Assembly: GCA_022758935.1 (NCBI GenBank)
Contig: JAEMQG010000076.1
Location: 1-13,962, forward strand
Reading direction: 5' to 3'
Source of the DNA: Candidatus Nitrosopumilus sp.
GTDB lineage: Archaea; Thermoproteota; Nitrososphaeria; Nitrososphaerales; Nitrosopumilaceae
DNA: 13,962 bases
Position 1 is the first letter of the stretch. Every line of letters begins with the position of its first letter. A model generated the notes under the pieces. It did no database searches, was not told the origin of the DNA, and saw only the letters and a list, made by a program, of their open reading frames with translations. The position numbers were made by a program, and so were the translations under genes. Shown here in pieces: positions 6,733-13,606 of this stretch.

Positions 6733-7179
6733 TTAGTTTTGAATAAATTGAGAAAGTGTTTTGGCATATGTGTTTGTTAAAGTATGCACATACTGATCCC
6801 ATGAATCAATTACAGATAATCTAAATGGAACATAAGATTTTAGAAAATTTGTAGATAAGTCTATTTGAGATTCAGTAATGTTTGCCATAAATTTCCAATA
6901 TTCATCAACTGTCTTTAAGAAATTTTGATCAATTTGCATTTTGTCAAAATATTTCTCCTCGGCTAAATGACAAACTCCAAAAAGATCTTGTATAGAATGC
7001 AGATATCTAGAGTATAGATCAGAATAATTTTGAAATAGAATAGGCATCTCCACCTCTAGCTTTTGAATGATGTCAGATGTATTGGTTTTCATTATTTCAC
7101 ATATGGAAATTTTTTGGGATTTATTCTCATTCTCGTTCGGTTTAGGTCTTTTTGAAATTACCTGAACTGTGTCTTCCAT
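6733..7179 (-). CDS. Helical cytosolic protein of unknown function (weakly phasin-like)
   Basis: 148 residues. A charged, probably disordered N-terminus (1-25, SKRPKPNENENKSQK) precedes a region predicted by eye to be almost wholly alpha-helical (28-148), rich in aromatic residues (YSDLYSRYLHSIQDLF, VDEYWKFMANI, SWDQYVHTLTNTYAKTL). There is no signal peptide, TM segment or catalytic motif. The amphipathic helices recall phasin-type or PhaE-like granule proteins, but this is a resemblance in style only. It is transcribed divergently from the MoxR operon, and the two promoters share a central dyad. The ATG at 7179 lies at the expected transcription start, so it is likely leaderless. Confidence 0.75.
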   Translation of the reverse strand: MEDTVQVISKRPKPNENENKSQKISICEIMKTNTSDIIQKLEVEMPILFQNYSDLYSRYLHSIQDLFGVCHLAEEKYFDKMQIDQNFLKTVDEYWKFMANITESQIDLSTNFLKSYVPFRLSVIDSWDQYVHTLTNTYAKTLSQFIQN

Positions 7180-7199
7180 GCAAGAATTTGTTCTCTGTT

Positions 7200-7227
7200 A
7201 CTATTAACTTTCGATTAACAATGTTAA
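7200..7227 (-). promoter_or_regulatory. Shared dyad plus TATA box, promoter of the helical-protein gene
   Basis: Read on the minus strand: TTAACATTGTTAA (7227-7215), 7 bases, then TTAATAGT (7207-7200). The predicted start of transcription is at the ATG (7179). The same dyad serves the divergent MoxR promoter. Confidence 0.65.
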
Positions 7228-7242
7228 GTATTCCCTAAATAC
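7215..7242 (+). promoter_or_regulatory. Shared dyad plus TATA box, promoter of the MoxR operon
   Basis: TTAACAATGTTAA (7215-7227), 7 bases, then CTAAATAC (7235-7242). Transcription would begin near 7262, leaving a leader of roughly 27 bases before the ATG at 7289. Confidence 0.65.
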
Positions 7243-7288
7243 TAAAACTAAAAATATTCCTCATTGAAAGATAGTTGGTATTTGTAAT

Positions 7289-8275
7289 ATGAATCAAGAA
7301 ATTGAACAATTAACAAAAAATGCAATGGAATATTCCATAATGCTTCAAAAGTTGCATAAAGAAATTTCTACAGTAATTGTAGGTCAGGATAAAATAATCG
7401 AGAAATTAATTTTGGCTTTATTATCTCAAGGTCATGTACTACTTGAAGGAGTTCCAGGATTAGCAAAAACATTGCTTGTTCAAACTGTTTCTGATTGCAT
7501 AAATTCAAAATTTGTAAGATTACAGTTTACCCCAGATCTTCTTCCAGCAGATATTACCGGAACAAAAATTTATGATCATAATTCAGGATCTTTTAAAACT
7601 ATCAAAGGACCCATTTTTTCAAATTTTATACTGGCAGATGAGATAAACCGTGCTCCTCCAAAGGTACAATCGGCTTTACTAGAAGCAATGCAAGAAAAAC
7701 AGGTCAGCATCCAAGGAGAAACATACCAATTAGAAAAACCATTTTTTGTTATGGCAACGCAAAATCCCATAGAATCAGAGGGAACCTACAGACTTCCAGA
7801 AGCTCAAGTAGATCGTTTTATGTTCAAACTTTTAATTTCATATCCTGATAAAGAACAAGAATCAGAAATCATTCACAGATTTACAGAAGGAATAACTCAC
7901 AAGGCAACCAAGATTCTATCCATAGCAGATATTCTGAATATACAAGATTTTGTTCTAAAGATATACTGTGATGAAAAAATTCGAAACTACATTACAGAAA
8001 TTGTTGATGCAACACGACATCCAAATAATTATGGTCTGTCATTGACAGACAAGATTGAATTTGGTGCATCCCCCAGGGCATCCATTTGGTTAACCATTGG
8101 CGCAAAGGCAAATGCAATTTTACATGGACGTGGATATGTAATTCCAAAAGATGTTCAAGATGTTTGCTATGAAATCCTAAGACATAGAATTTTGCTCACC
8201 TACGAGGCAGAATCAGAAAACATAACATCAGATGACATGATCAAGAAAATTCTCGACAAGATCACAATCCCCTGA
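7289..8275 (+). CDS. MoxR-type AAA+ ATPase
   Basis: 328 residues, the usual size. Walker A GVPGLAKT (54-61), Walker B FILADE (113-118), then the family signature INRAPPKVQSALLEAMQE (119-136), sensor 1 ATQNP (156-160), the LPEAQVDRFMFKL segment (169-181) and the C-terminal lid domain (about 200-328). MoxR ATPases act as chaperones that, with a DUF58 and vWA partners, help assemble or activate metal- and cofactor-containing complexes. It is first gene of the operon; the DUF58 gene follows after 24 bases. Regulation through the dyad upstream is probable. Cytosolic. Identification is secure; client unknown. Confidence 0.96.
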   Translation: MNQEIEQLTKNAMEYSIMLQKLHKEISTVIVGQDKIIEKLILALLSQGHVLLEGVPGLAKTLLVQTVSDCINSKFVRLQFTPDLLPADITGTKIYDHNSGSFKTIKGPIFSNFILADEINRAPPKVQSALLEAMQEKQVSIQGETYQLEKPFFVMATQNPIESEGTYRLPEAQVDRFMFKLLISYPDKEQESEIIHRFTEGITHKATKILSIADILNIQDFVLKIYCDEKIRNYITEIVDATRHPNNYGLSLTDKIEFGASPRASIWLTIGAKANAILHGRGYVIPKDVQDVCYEILRHRILLTYEAESENITSDDMIKKILDKITIP

Positions 8276-8299
8276 TAAACAACAATTATTCTGATAAAA

Positions 8300-9169
8300 A
8301 TGAGTCAAACAAGAGAAATTTTAAAACAAGTTAAAAAATTAGAAATTACAACAAAACTACTTGCAGATGGTCTAGTTACTGGAAATTCTAATTCCATTTT
8401 TAAGGGACAGGGAATAGAGTTTTCCGAAATTAGGGATTACAGACCAGGTGATGACATACGTGCAATAGATTGGAAGGTGACAGCTAGATTCAATCATCCA
8501 TATATCAAAGAGTTTATCGAAGAAAGAGACCTACAAATTTATTTTGTAATTGATCTGTCAGAATCTGGCAGTTTTGGAACAAATATTTCAAAAAAACAAA
8601 AGGCATTGGAGATAATTGCAAGTCTCATGTTTGCAGCTTTGCGAAATAATGACCGAATGGGAGTTTTTTTAATTACGGATAGGGTAGAGAAATTCATCCC
8701 AGCAAAAAAAGGGCGAAAACACCTTCTACAGGTACTGAACCTGATTGTCTCTTTTACCCCCAAATCGCAAAAAACTGACCTCAAAACTTCGCTAGTTCAA
8801 ATATCAAAAATCATAAAAAGAAAAAGTATCATCTTTGTAATTTCAGATTTTATTGATGAAAGTGAATTTCTCAAACCTCTTAAAATATTGAGAAAAAAGC
8901 ACGACATTATCGCACTAAAAATTTCTGATTTGCGCGAAAAAGAAATTCCAGATGTAGGTTTGATAGAATTGGAAGACAAAGAAACTGGAGAACAAATTCT
9001 TGTCGATACATCCGATGAAGATTTCAGGAATTCATATTCAAAATTAATATCTGAAAATGAATTACAATTTACCTCAAACCTAAGAAAAATCAAGATTGAC
9101 ACACTTCAACTTTTCACAGATCAAAACTATTCAATTCCATTACGAAATTTCTTCCGAAGGAGAAAGTAG
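8300..9169 (+). CDS. DUF58 protein (MoxR partner, vWA-like)
   Basis: 289 residues with the DUF58 signature GIEFSEIRDYRPGDDIRAID and WKVTAR (39-63). A vWA-like Rossmann fold follows with DLSES (85-89), a D-x-S-x-S metal site. In related systems the protein couples the MoxR ATPase to membrane vWA partners. It sits 24 bases after the ATPase and 6 bases before the vWA gene, so co-translation is likely. No TM segment is visible, in contrast to many bacterial DUF58 proteins that have two N-terminal helices. Confidence 0.95.
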   Translation: MSQTREILKQVKKLEITTKLLADGLVTGNSNSIFKGQGIEFSEIRDYRPGDDIRAIDWKVTARFNHPYIKEFIEERDLQIYFVIDLSESGSFGTNISKKQKALEIIASLMFAALRNNDRMGVFLITDRVEKFIPAKKGRKHLLQVLNLIVSFTPKSQKTDLKTSLVQISKIIKRKSIIFVISDFIDESEFLKPLKILRKKHDIIALKISDLREKEIPDVGLIELEDKETGEQILVDTSDEDFRNSYSKLISENELQFTSNLRKIKIDTLQLFTDQNYSIPLRNFFRRRK

Positions 9170-9175
9170 ATTAAT

Positions 9176-10126
9176 TTGGCAGGATTTGACAACCAACTGG
9201 TACTAGTTTTTCTTGTAGCAATACCAGGATTATTTTATTTATATCACAAAGTTTTAGTAAAAAAGAAAAAAGCAGCAATCCAATTCAGTAATTTATCATA
9301 TCTTAAATCCACCATCGGAAACAAGAGATATTCCAAACGAGATTCACTTTTGTTTTACATCTCAATTGGCGTCATAATACTAATGATAATTGGATTTGCA
9401 GATCCACACATTCCATTAGAGCAGACAAAAGAAGGTGTCAATGTAGTTCTTGTAATTGATGTATCTGGAAGCATGCAAGCAACAGATTACCCGCCAAATA
9501 GATTAGAATCTGCCAAAAATTCTGCTGAAATATTGATAAATTCTTTGCAACCAAAAGACAATGTTGGCATAGTGACTTTTGAATCAGGTGCCACAACTGC
9601 AGCTTATCTTAGTCCGTACAAAGACATGGTAATAGAAAAACTAAGAGACATTCTACCAAGAGAGGGAAAAACAGCGATCGGAGATGGATTAAGTCTTGGA
9701 ATAGACATGGCTACTTCGGTTCCAAACAAGAAAAAAGTTGTAATTCTTCTTAGTGACGGAGTAACTAATGCAGGCGTCATTTCACCAAATGAGGCAGTGA
9801 CGTTTGCCAAATCAAATAACATTCAGGTCTATACCGTAGGTTTGGGCACAAAGGACAAGGTAATTTTGGGATATGATTATTTTGGAAATCCCCAATATGC
9901 GGATCTTGATGAAGACACACTAAAGGCAATAGCACAACAAACAGGTGGGAAATATTTCAAATCAGTAGATACAAGCACATTGGACAATGTTTACAAAAAT
10001 ATCAGCCAGGACATCAAACGAGAAAAAGAAGAATCCAGCATCAAAGAATGGTTTTTTGGTGGTGCTCTTGCATTGTTTTTTGCTCAATTATACATCAGAT
10101 ATGGTAAAGGGAGAATCATTCAATGA
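9176..10126 (+). CDS. BatA-like membrane protein with von Willebrand A domain
   Basis: 316 residues starting at a TTG (9176), with AAGGAG 13 bases upstream inside the end of the DUF58 gene. TM helices at about 7-24 and 57-75 are followed by a cytosolic or surface vWA domain (about 88-275). Its MIDAS is complete: DVSGS (95-99), Thr166 in GKTAIGDG and Asp194 in LLSDGVTNAG. A third TM lies near the C-terminus (about 293-310). This two-helix/vWA/helix plan is that of BatA/BatB in Bat aerotolerance operons. The stop overlaps the start of the next gene by 4 bases (ATGA). It probably presents a metal-dependent binding surface to the MoxR complex or to clients at the membrane. Confidence 0.94.
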   Translation: MAGFDNQLVLVFLVAIPGLFYLYHKVLVKKKKAAIQFSNLSYLKSTIGNKRYSKRDSLLFYISIGVIILMIIGFADPHIPLEQTKEGVNVVLVIDVSGSMQATDYPPNRLESAKNSAEILINSLQPKDNVGIVTFESGATTAAYLSPYKDMVIEKLRDILPREGKTAIGDGLSLGIDMATSVPNKKKVVILLSDGVTNAGVISPNEAVTFAKSNNIQVYTVGLGTKDKVILGYDYFGNPQYADLDEDTLKAIAQQTGGKYFKSVDTSTLDNVYKNISQDIKREKEESSIKEWFFGGALALFFAQLYIRYGKGRIIQ

Positions 10127-11676
10127 AAAAATATATTTTATTTCTTGTATTTTTTTTGATTTCTCTTCCAGTGGCATTTGCTGCAAATATTGTCATGTCA
10201 GTTGATCAATCCACATATTATTTTAAAACAGGAGAAAACGCAGTAATTCCAATGAAATTAGACAACAGCTATGGAAAATCAATTACTGGCGATTTACAGT
10301 ATTCTGTGACTCAACAAATAACACAAGGAATAGCTCAGTTTTCAACATCAAATACACAATCCACTACATTTACCGTTATTGAGGGAAATCAGACAGCTGC
10401 TTTGAATTTTGGTACATCAAATTCACCCGTCACCTATGTTGCAAATCTGAGTTTTAATTACAATGATGGAAATGACATGACTGTTGCGCTAGATCCAATC
10501 ACAATAATTTTTGTTTCTGATGAATCGCAAAAAAATAATGTGCAAAATAAAGTACAGAGTTCATCAGAAAAAGCAACTCAATCACAAAATGATCCTTTTG
10601 TACAGCAACAGCAAAGACTTCAAGAAAGATTGGATCAAATGCTGCAAAACCAACTTTCTTCACAAAATTCACAACAAAGATTACAAAATAATCAGATACC
10701 TCAGGACAGCTCTGCCTTAAGACAGCAAATGCAAAGACAATCTGAAGAGAGAAATCAAATCCAACAGGAATTTCAAAAACAATTAGCATCAAACGGGAAA
10801 TTTCAAGAATTGCATCAAGGTCTTTTACAGCAAGGATATAATGTCACAAATGGCAACCTGACACCAATTTCCAACTCCACGGGAGATTTTGAGATTAATT
10901 ATAAAAATGAGCAAGGAAAGTGGGCTAAAATTCAAGGCTCTATGAAAAATGGCACCGTAACTGACATTCAAAAACAAACTCAGGAAGAAAGAGACAACCT
11001 TTTAGCGAAATTACACGAGGATCCAACCTTTAAGAAATATGCCGCAGAGTTGAATCAAGATGGATTTTCAGAAAAAGACATCAAATTTCAAGACGAGGGA
11101 AACAAAACAAACATTCAACTAAATTATGAAAATGACAAAGTACAATCAGCTACAATTAAAGCTGAATTTGAGGATGAAAAGATAACAAAAATAGAGATAG
11201 AAAAACCAAATCCAGACTATTCATATCTATGGCCAATTCCAGTCATCATTCTAACTGGTATAGTAGGATTTTTGCTATATAAGAAATTCAAATCAAATAA
11301 AAAGATTAAACCTACACCAATCCAAGAAAAAATCCCAGACAAACCATTTGACTATGTTTTTGCATCAAGTGAATTAATTAAAGAGGCAAAGAAAGATTTC
11401 AAAGAAGAAAAATACAAGGATGCATACGGAAAGATTAGTCAAGCAATCAGATTATTTTTGAGTCATAAAGCAGAACTAAAAAGAGAGATCACTAATGAGG
11501 AAATTTTATTATATTTTACAAGTGCAAAATATCCTGTAGATGACATTAGAAATTGTTTTAGATTGTCAAGTCTGGTAGAATTTGCAAAATATACTCCAAA
11601 TGAGGAAGATTTTGTGAAAATGTTTTCCTTAGCTGAAAAAATTATTCATGGGCATTATGATAATACTACACAATAA
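10123..11676 (+). CDS. Exported single-TM protein with Q-rich coiled coil and DUF4129-like tail (BatD-like)
   Basis: 517 residues. A signal peptide (1-20, cut after AFA) leads into a beta-rich domain (22-132), similar in position to the BatD Ig-like domains. Next comes a glutamine-rich, probably coiled-coil stretch (about 155-225). Two similar units of about 58 residues follow (227-285 and 303-361), each ending in a T(V/I)xD/xI(Q/E)(K/I) strand; they look PepSY-like and seem to be an internal duplication. A TM helix lies at 368-387. A cytosolic domain (about 408-510, KKDFKEEKYKDAYGKISQAIRLFL ... LVEFAKYTP, given here in parts) resembles DUF4129. It overlaps the vWA gene by 4 bases and closes the operon. 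The context strongly suggests it is the outside-facing arm of the MoxR machine; client and exact family are not known. Confidence 0.88.
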   Translation: MKKYILFLVFFLISLPVAFAANIVMSVDQSTYYFKTGENAVIPMKLDNSYGKSITGDLQYSVTQQITQGIAQFSTSNTQSTTFTVIEGNQTAALNFGTSNSPVTYVANLSFNYNDGNDMTVALDPITIIFVSDESQKNNVQNKVQSSSEKATQSQNDPFVQQQQRLQERLDQMLQNQLSSQNSQQRLQNNQIPQDSSALRQQMQRQSEERNQIQQEFQKQLASNGKFQELHQGLLQQGYNVTNGNLTPISNSTGDFEINYKNEQGKWAKIQGSMKNGTVTDIQKQTQEERDNLLAKLHEDPTFKKYAAELNQDGFSEKDIKFQDEGNKTNIQLNYENDKVQSATIKAEFEDEKITKIEIEKPNPDYSYLWPIPVIILTGIVGFLLYKKFKSNKKIKPTPIQEKIPDKPFDYVFASSELIKEAKKDFKEEKYKDAYGKISQAIRLFLSHKAELKREITNEEILLYFTSAKYPVDDIRNCFRLSSLVEFAKYTPNEEDFVKMFSLAEKIIHGHYDNTTQ

Positions 11677-11725
11677 ATTATAGAAAAACTGAATTTGAAT
11701 TTCAAATTAAATATATATTTTTTAA

Positions 11726-11743
11726 AATTTGTATGTACAAATT
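11726..11743. terminator. Palindrome after the MoxR operon, possible terminator
   Basis: AATTTGTA (11726-11733), TG, TACAAATT (11736-11743): 8-base perfect arms with a 2-base centre, preceded by T6 (11718-11723) and 50 bases after the last stop codon. The T-run could end transcription in archaea; the palindrome may equally be a protein site. Confidence 0.3.
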
Positions 11744-11774
11744 GTATATACTTTTGATAAAGTCATTCTATACT

Positions 11775-11820
11775 GCATTATGAGTGCATAATGACGAATA
11801 TAATGACGTACATAATGATA
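11775..11820. repeat. Dyad CATTATG/CATAATG followed by a 12-base tandem repeat
   Basis: CATTATG (11776-11782) and CATAATG (11787-11793) form a 7-base inverted repeat with a 4-base spacer. ATAATGACG starts at 11788 and 11800, and ATAATGATA at 11812, an exact 12-base period. The first 22 bases match 18 of 22 positions at 3733-3754, inside the broken cupredoxin. On the minus strand both read RHYA, two residues, then MQ, so this may be a fragment of such a gene; an operator array is the alternative. Confidence 0.5.
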
Positions 11821-11982
11821 AATGAAAATGCATGAAAAAAATAGCATAATTATGGTTGTACACATTATAATTTAGTAATACATTCAAAGAGATTTCATGT
11901 ATTTCTAGGATGTTTACATGTGTTTAGATTTACCAAATCACTACGCATTAACAAGTTTATCAACAGAGAATAAAAAGGGAAT

Positions 11983-11991
11983 CCCCCCCCC
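11983..11991. repeat. C9 homopolymer tract
   Basis: Nine C in a row within very AT-rich DNA, about 94 bases before the UspA start. It lies outside any gene. It may be a slippage-prone site or an assembly artefact. Confidence 0.6.
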
Positions 11992-12084
11992 ACCTAGGCA
12001 CAGAATTGTGATGGTAACTTGCGTTATGACGATGTGTGATTTGGAGAATCATTATTACTCCCAATATGATTGAGTTAAGCATTC

Positions 12085-12546
12085 ATGTCATTGAAAAATC
12101 AATTCTCAAAAATTCTAGTACCAATAGATGGTTCTAAAAATGCAGATAAGGCATTAAGTAAAGCTCTCATTATTGCTGAAAAATTTGATTCTAAGATAAT
12201 TTTGATTCATGTGATCACTGATTTCCTTCAAGAATTTTCTACCACAGCTGAAGGATTGGCAATTCCAGATACTGCCGTTGTAAAAATTAGGACAGCCATA
12301 GAAGAACAAGCAGAAACTATGATAATGAAGAGATTAGAACAAGTTCAAAAAAAGAATCTGAATTGTGAATACATCATCAAAGTTGGAGACACAGGTTCAG
12401 AAATAATTCAATATGCAGAAAAAAATAATATCGAACTAATTGTGATTGGAGCGAGAGGATTGGGAAAATTTAAACAACTACTGCTTGGCAGTGTTTCAAA
12501 TAAAGTGGTAACTAATTCCCATTGCCCAATATTAATTATAAAATAA
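12085..12546 (+). CDS. UspA-family universal stress protein
   Basis: 153 residues, single Usp domain. The N-terminal strand KILVPIDGSKNADKAL (9-24) contains the nucleotide-binding Asp15. Near the C-terminus the ATP-binding motif is complete, G-x2-G-x9-G-S (Gly122, Gly125, Gly135, Ser136; GARGLGKFKQLLLGS). The last strand is CPILIIK. It is therefore expected to bind ATP or a similar nucleotide and to form dimers in the cytosol, with a role in stress survival. It stands alone between two spacers, with a TATA-like TTATTA about 30 bases upstream. Confidence 0.95.
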   Translation: MSLKNQFSKILVPIDGSKNADKALSKALIIAEKFDSKIILIHVITDFLQEFSTTAEGLAIPDTAVVKIRTAIEEQAETMIMKRLEQVQKKNLNCEYIIKVGDTGSEIIQYAEKNNIELIVIGARGLGKFKQLLLGSVSNKVVTNSHCPILIIK

Positions 12547-12687
12547 TTTGACGTTAATTGGTCAGAAAAATCATTACAACGTAAAATTCCTCAAAGGTTA
12601 CAGTCATTCTATTTCTGTTAAAGATTTTAAAAGATATTAAAAAATTGTTTTGTTCCATTCTCTTTTTTTGAAAATGATCGATACCCA

Positions 12688-12696
12688 TTATATCCA
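12688..12696 (+). promoter_or_regulatory. TATA box before the zinc-ribbon gene
   Basis: ATTATATCC is centred about 24 bases before the ATG at 12715, and no Shine-Dalgarno sequence is present, which suggests a leaderless message. A T7 tract at 12663-12669 may end the UspA transcript. The 168-base gap from 12547 holds nothing else that I can see. Confidence 0.45.
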
Positions 12697-12714
12697 ATCA
12701 CACATATACAAATC

Positions 12715-13011
12715 ATGAAAACGAAACTAACTTGTCCAAAAATGCATTGGCAATTCAAGTCGAAAAAAATTCCGGATTCAGGTAATCCAGAAAAAAAAGA
12801 TACAACACTTGAATGTCACAGCCCTGCAGTCTTGAAAAAAAACCGAAATGATGTGATCAAAAGCGTGCTATATCCGGATTTTAGATTTTCTTGTCAATTC
12901 TGTGGTTCGCTAGATGTCATGGTAAGGATGGACATATTTTCAAATCCTAGTGTCATAAAATGTCTTGATTGTAGAAGAAATGAACTTGATGTCGAACTCA
13001 ATGAATCATAG
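12715..13011 (+). CDS. Small zinc-ribbon protein, function unknown
   Basis: 98 residues. The C-terminal half has two CxxC pairs, Cys60/Cys63 (SCQFCGS) and Cys83/Cys86 (KCLDCRR), 19 residues apart, as in a zinc ribbon. The N-terminal half has further possible ligands (Cys7, Cys34, His35) and is lysine-rich. No family is recognised. The next gene starts 11 bases after its stop, so the two are probably co-transcribed. Soluble, and plausibly nucleic-acid or protein binding, but this is inference from fold type only. Confidence 0.75.
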   Translation: MKTKLTCPKMHWQFKSKKIPDSGNPEKKDTTLECHSPAVLKKNRNDVIKSVLYPDFRFSCQFCGSLDVMVRMDIFSNPSVIKCLDCRRNELDVELNES

Positions 13012-13022
13012 GCTGTAAAATA

Positions 13023-13393
13023 TTGTCTTTGTTAACTTTTCAGGAAATAAGAGATTTGGATGTTTTTTGCCAAAATCTACTCAATGACATGATTCATTTT
13101 GCAGTAATCGTAAATAATCAAGGAAGAGTTAAAGCTGGACATTCCAATAATGAGTACAAAGGAAATCTTAGTGAGGCTACAAAGGAAATGATGTTTCTGA
13201 GTCTTGTTCTTGAAATGTCTATGAGAAAAAATTTAGACGGGGTAGAGCATATTGCATTTTGGAGAAAAAACCTCTTGTCATACAATTTCACTTTGATAAT
13301 CTTTTGGCATTGTCTGCAAATCCAAAAGAAGATCCAGTAGTGATTCTAAAACAGATCACTCTAAAGTCCAGAAAATATTTCTGGCTAAAGTAG
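13023..13393 (+). CDS. DUF6659-like protein interrupted by a -1 frameshift
   Basis: From a TTG at 13023 the first frame reads FQEIRDLDVFCQNLL ... MIHFAVIVNNQGRVKAGH ... LVLEMSMRKNLDGVEHIAF. This matches the thaumarchaeal family with IRFAxVIN..GxLxAGG and LEISMRKEFD (recalled as DUF6659). After codon 83 the family sequence continues in the -1 frame: PLVIQFHFDNLLALSANPKE, DPVVILKQITLKS, to a TAG at 13391. The switch lies exactly at A_AAA_AAC (13265-13271), a canonical -1 slippery heptamer in the right phase. Without shifting, the frame ends at 13340 with an unrelated tail. An 8-base stem (TCTTTTGG/CCAAAAGA) lies about 27 bases downstream, further than usual for a stimulator. Alternatives are a lost A in the A6 run or a recent mutation. 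The start codon is uncertain. Confidence 0.7.
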
Positions 13394-13427
13394 ATATGGT
13401 TCAGATTATTTATTCTGAATTACGACA

Positions 13428-13594
13428 ATGATCAATCCCCCCACATAAAATCGGTATTGATTCCAATTGGTTTTACTGCTAAAGATTTGGTACTTGTGGC
13501 AGGAATCGTATGTATTTTCATTGGTTTTTCAAGCAATCTGGATAACATAGAAAAAATGATATCAAAAATGCCGATAATGTATCACAAAACATGA
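13428..13594 (+). pseudogene. Possible small membrane protein, frame interrupted at a C6 run
   Basis: From a TTG at 13457 an open frame encodes 45 residues, MIPIGFTAKDLVLVAG then IVCIFIGFSSNLDN, with one TM helix (about 10-24) and a helical tail. An ATG at 13428 with a well-placed TATA-like ATTATTTA (13405-13412) would be a better start. That frame stops after CCC CCC ACA TAA, unless one C is added to the C6 run (13437-13442). Then it joins the same membrane frame (MINPPHIKSVLIP...). No family is recognised; it may be a real short protein, a broken one, or noise. Confidence 0.35.
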
Positions 13595-13606
13595 TAAAAA
13601 ATTAGT

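Larger units (their letters stand above)
11677..12084. other. 408-base intergenic region with repeats and a C9 tract
   Basis: No protein gene is supported on either strand. It holds a U-rich stretch and an 18-base palindrome soon after the MoxR operon, a dyad followed by a 12-base tandem repeat (11775-11820), a C9 tract (11983-11991), and the promoter region of the UspA gene at its right end. Each is described separately. Confidence 0.6.

Noticed and set aside
2141..12002. CCTAGGCACA occurring at about 2143 and again at about 11993
   Set aside because: A single 10-base match in 14 kb is expected by chance, and the flanks do not agree.
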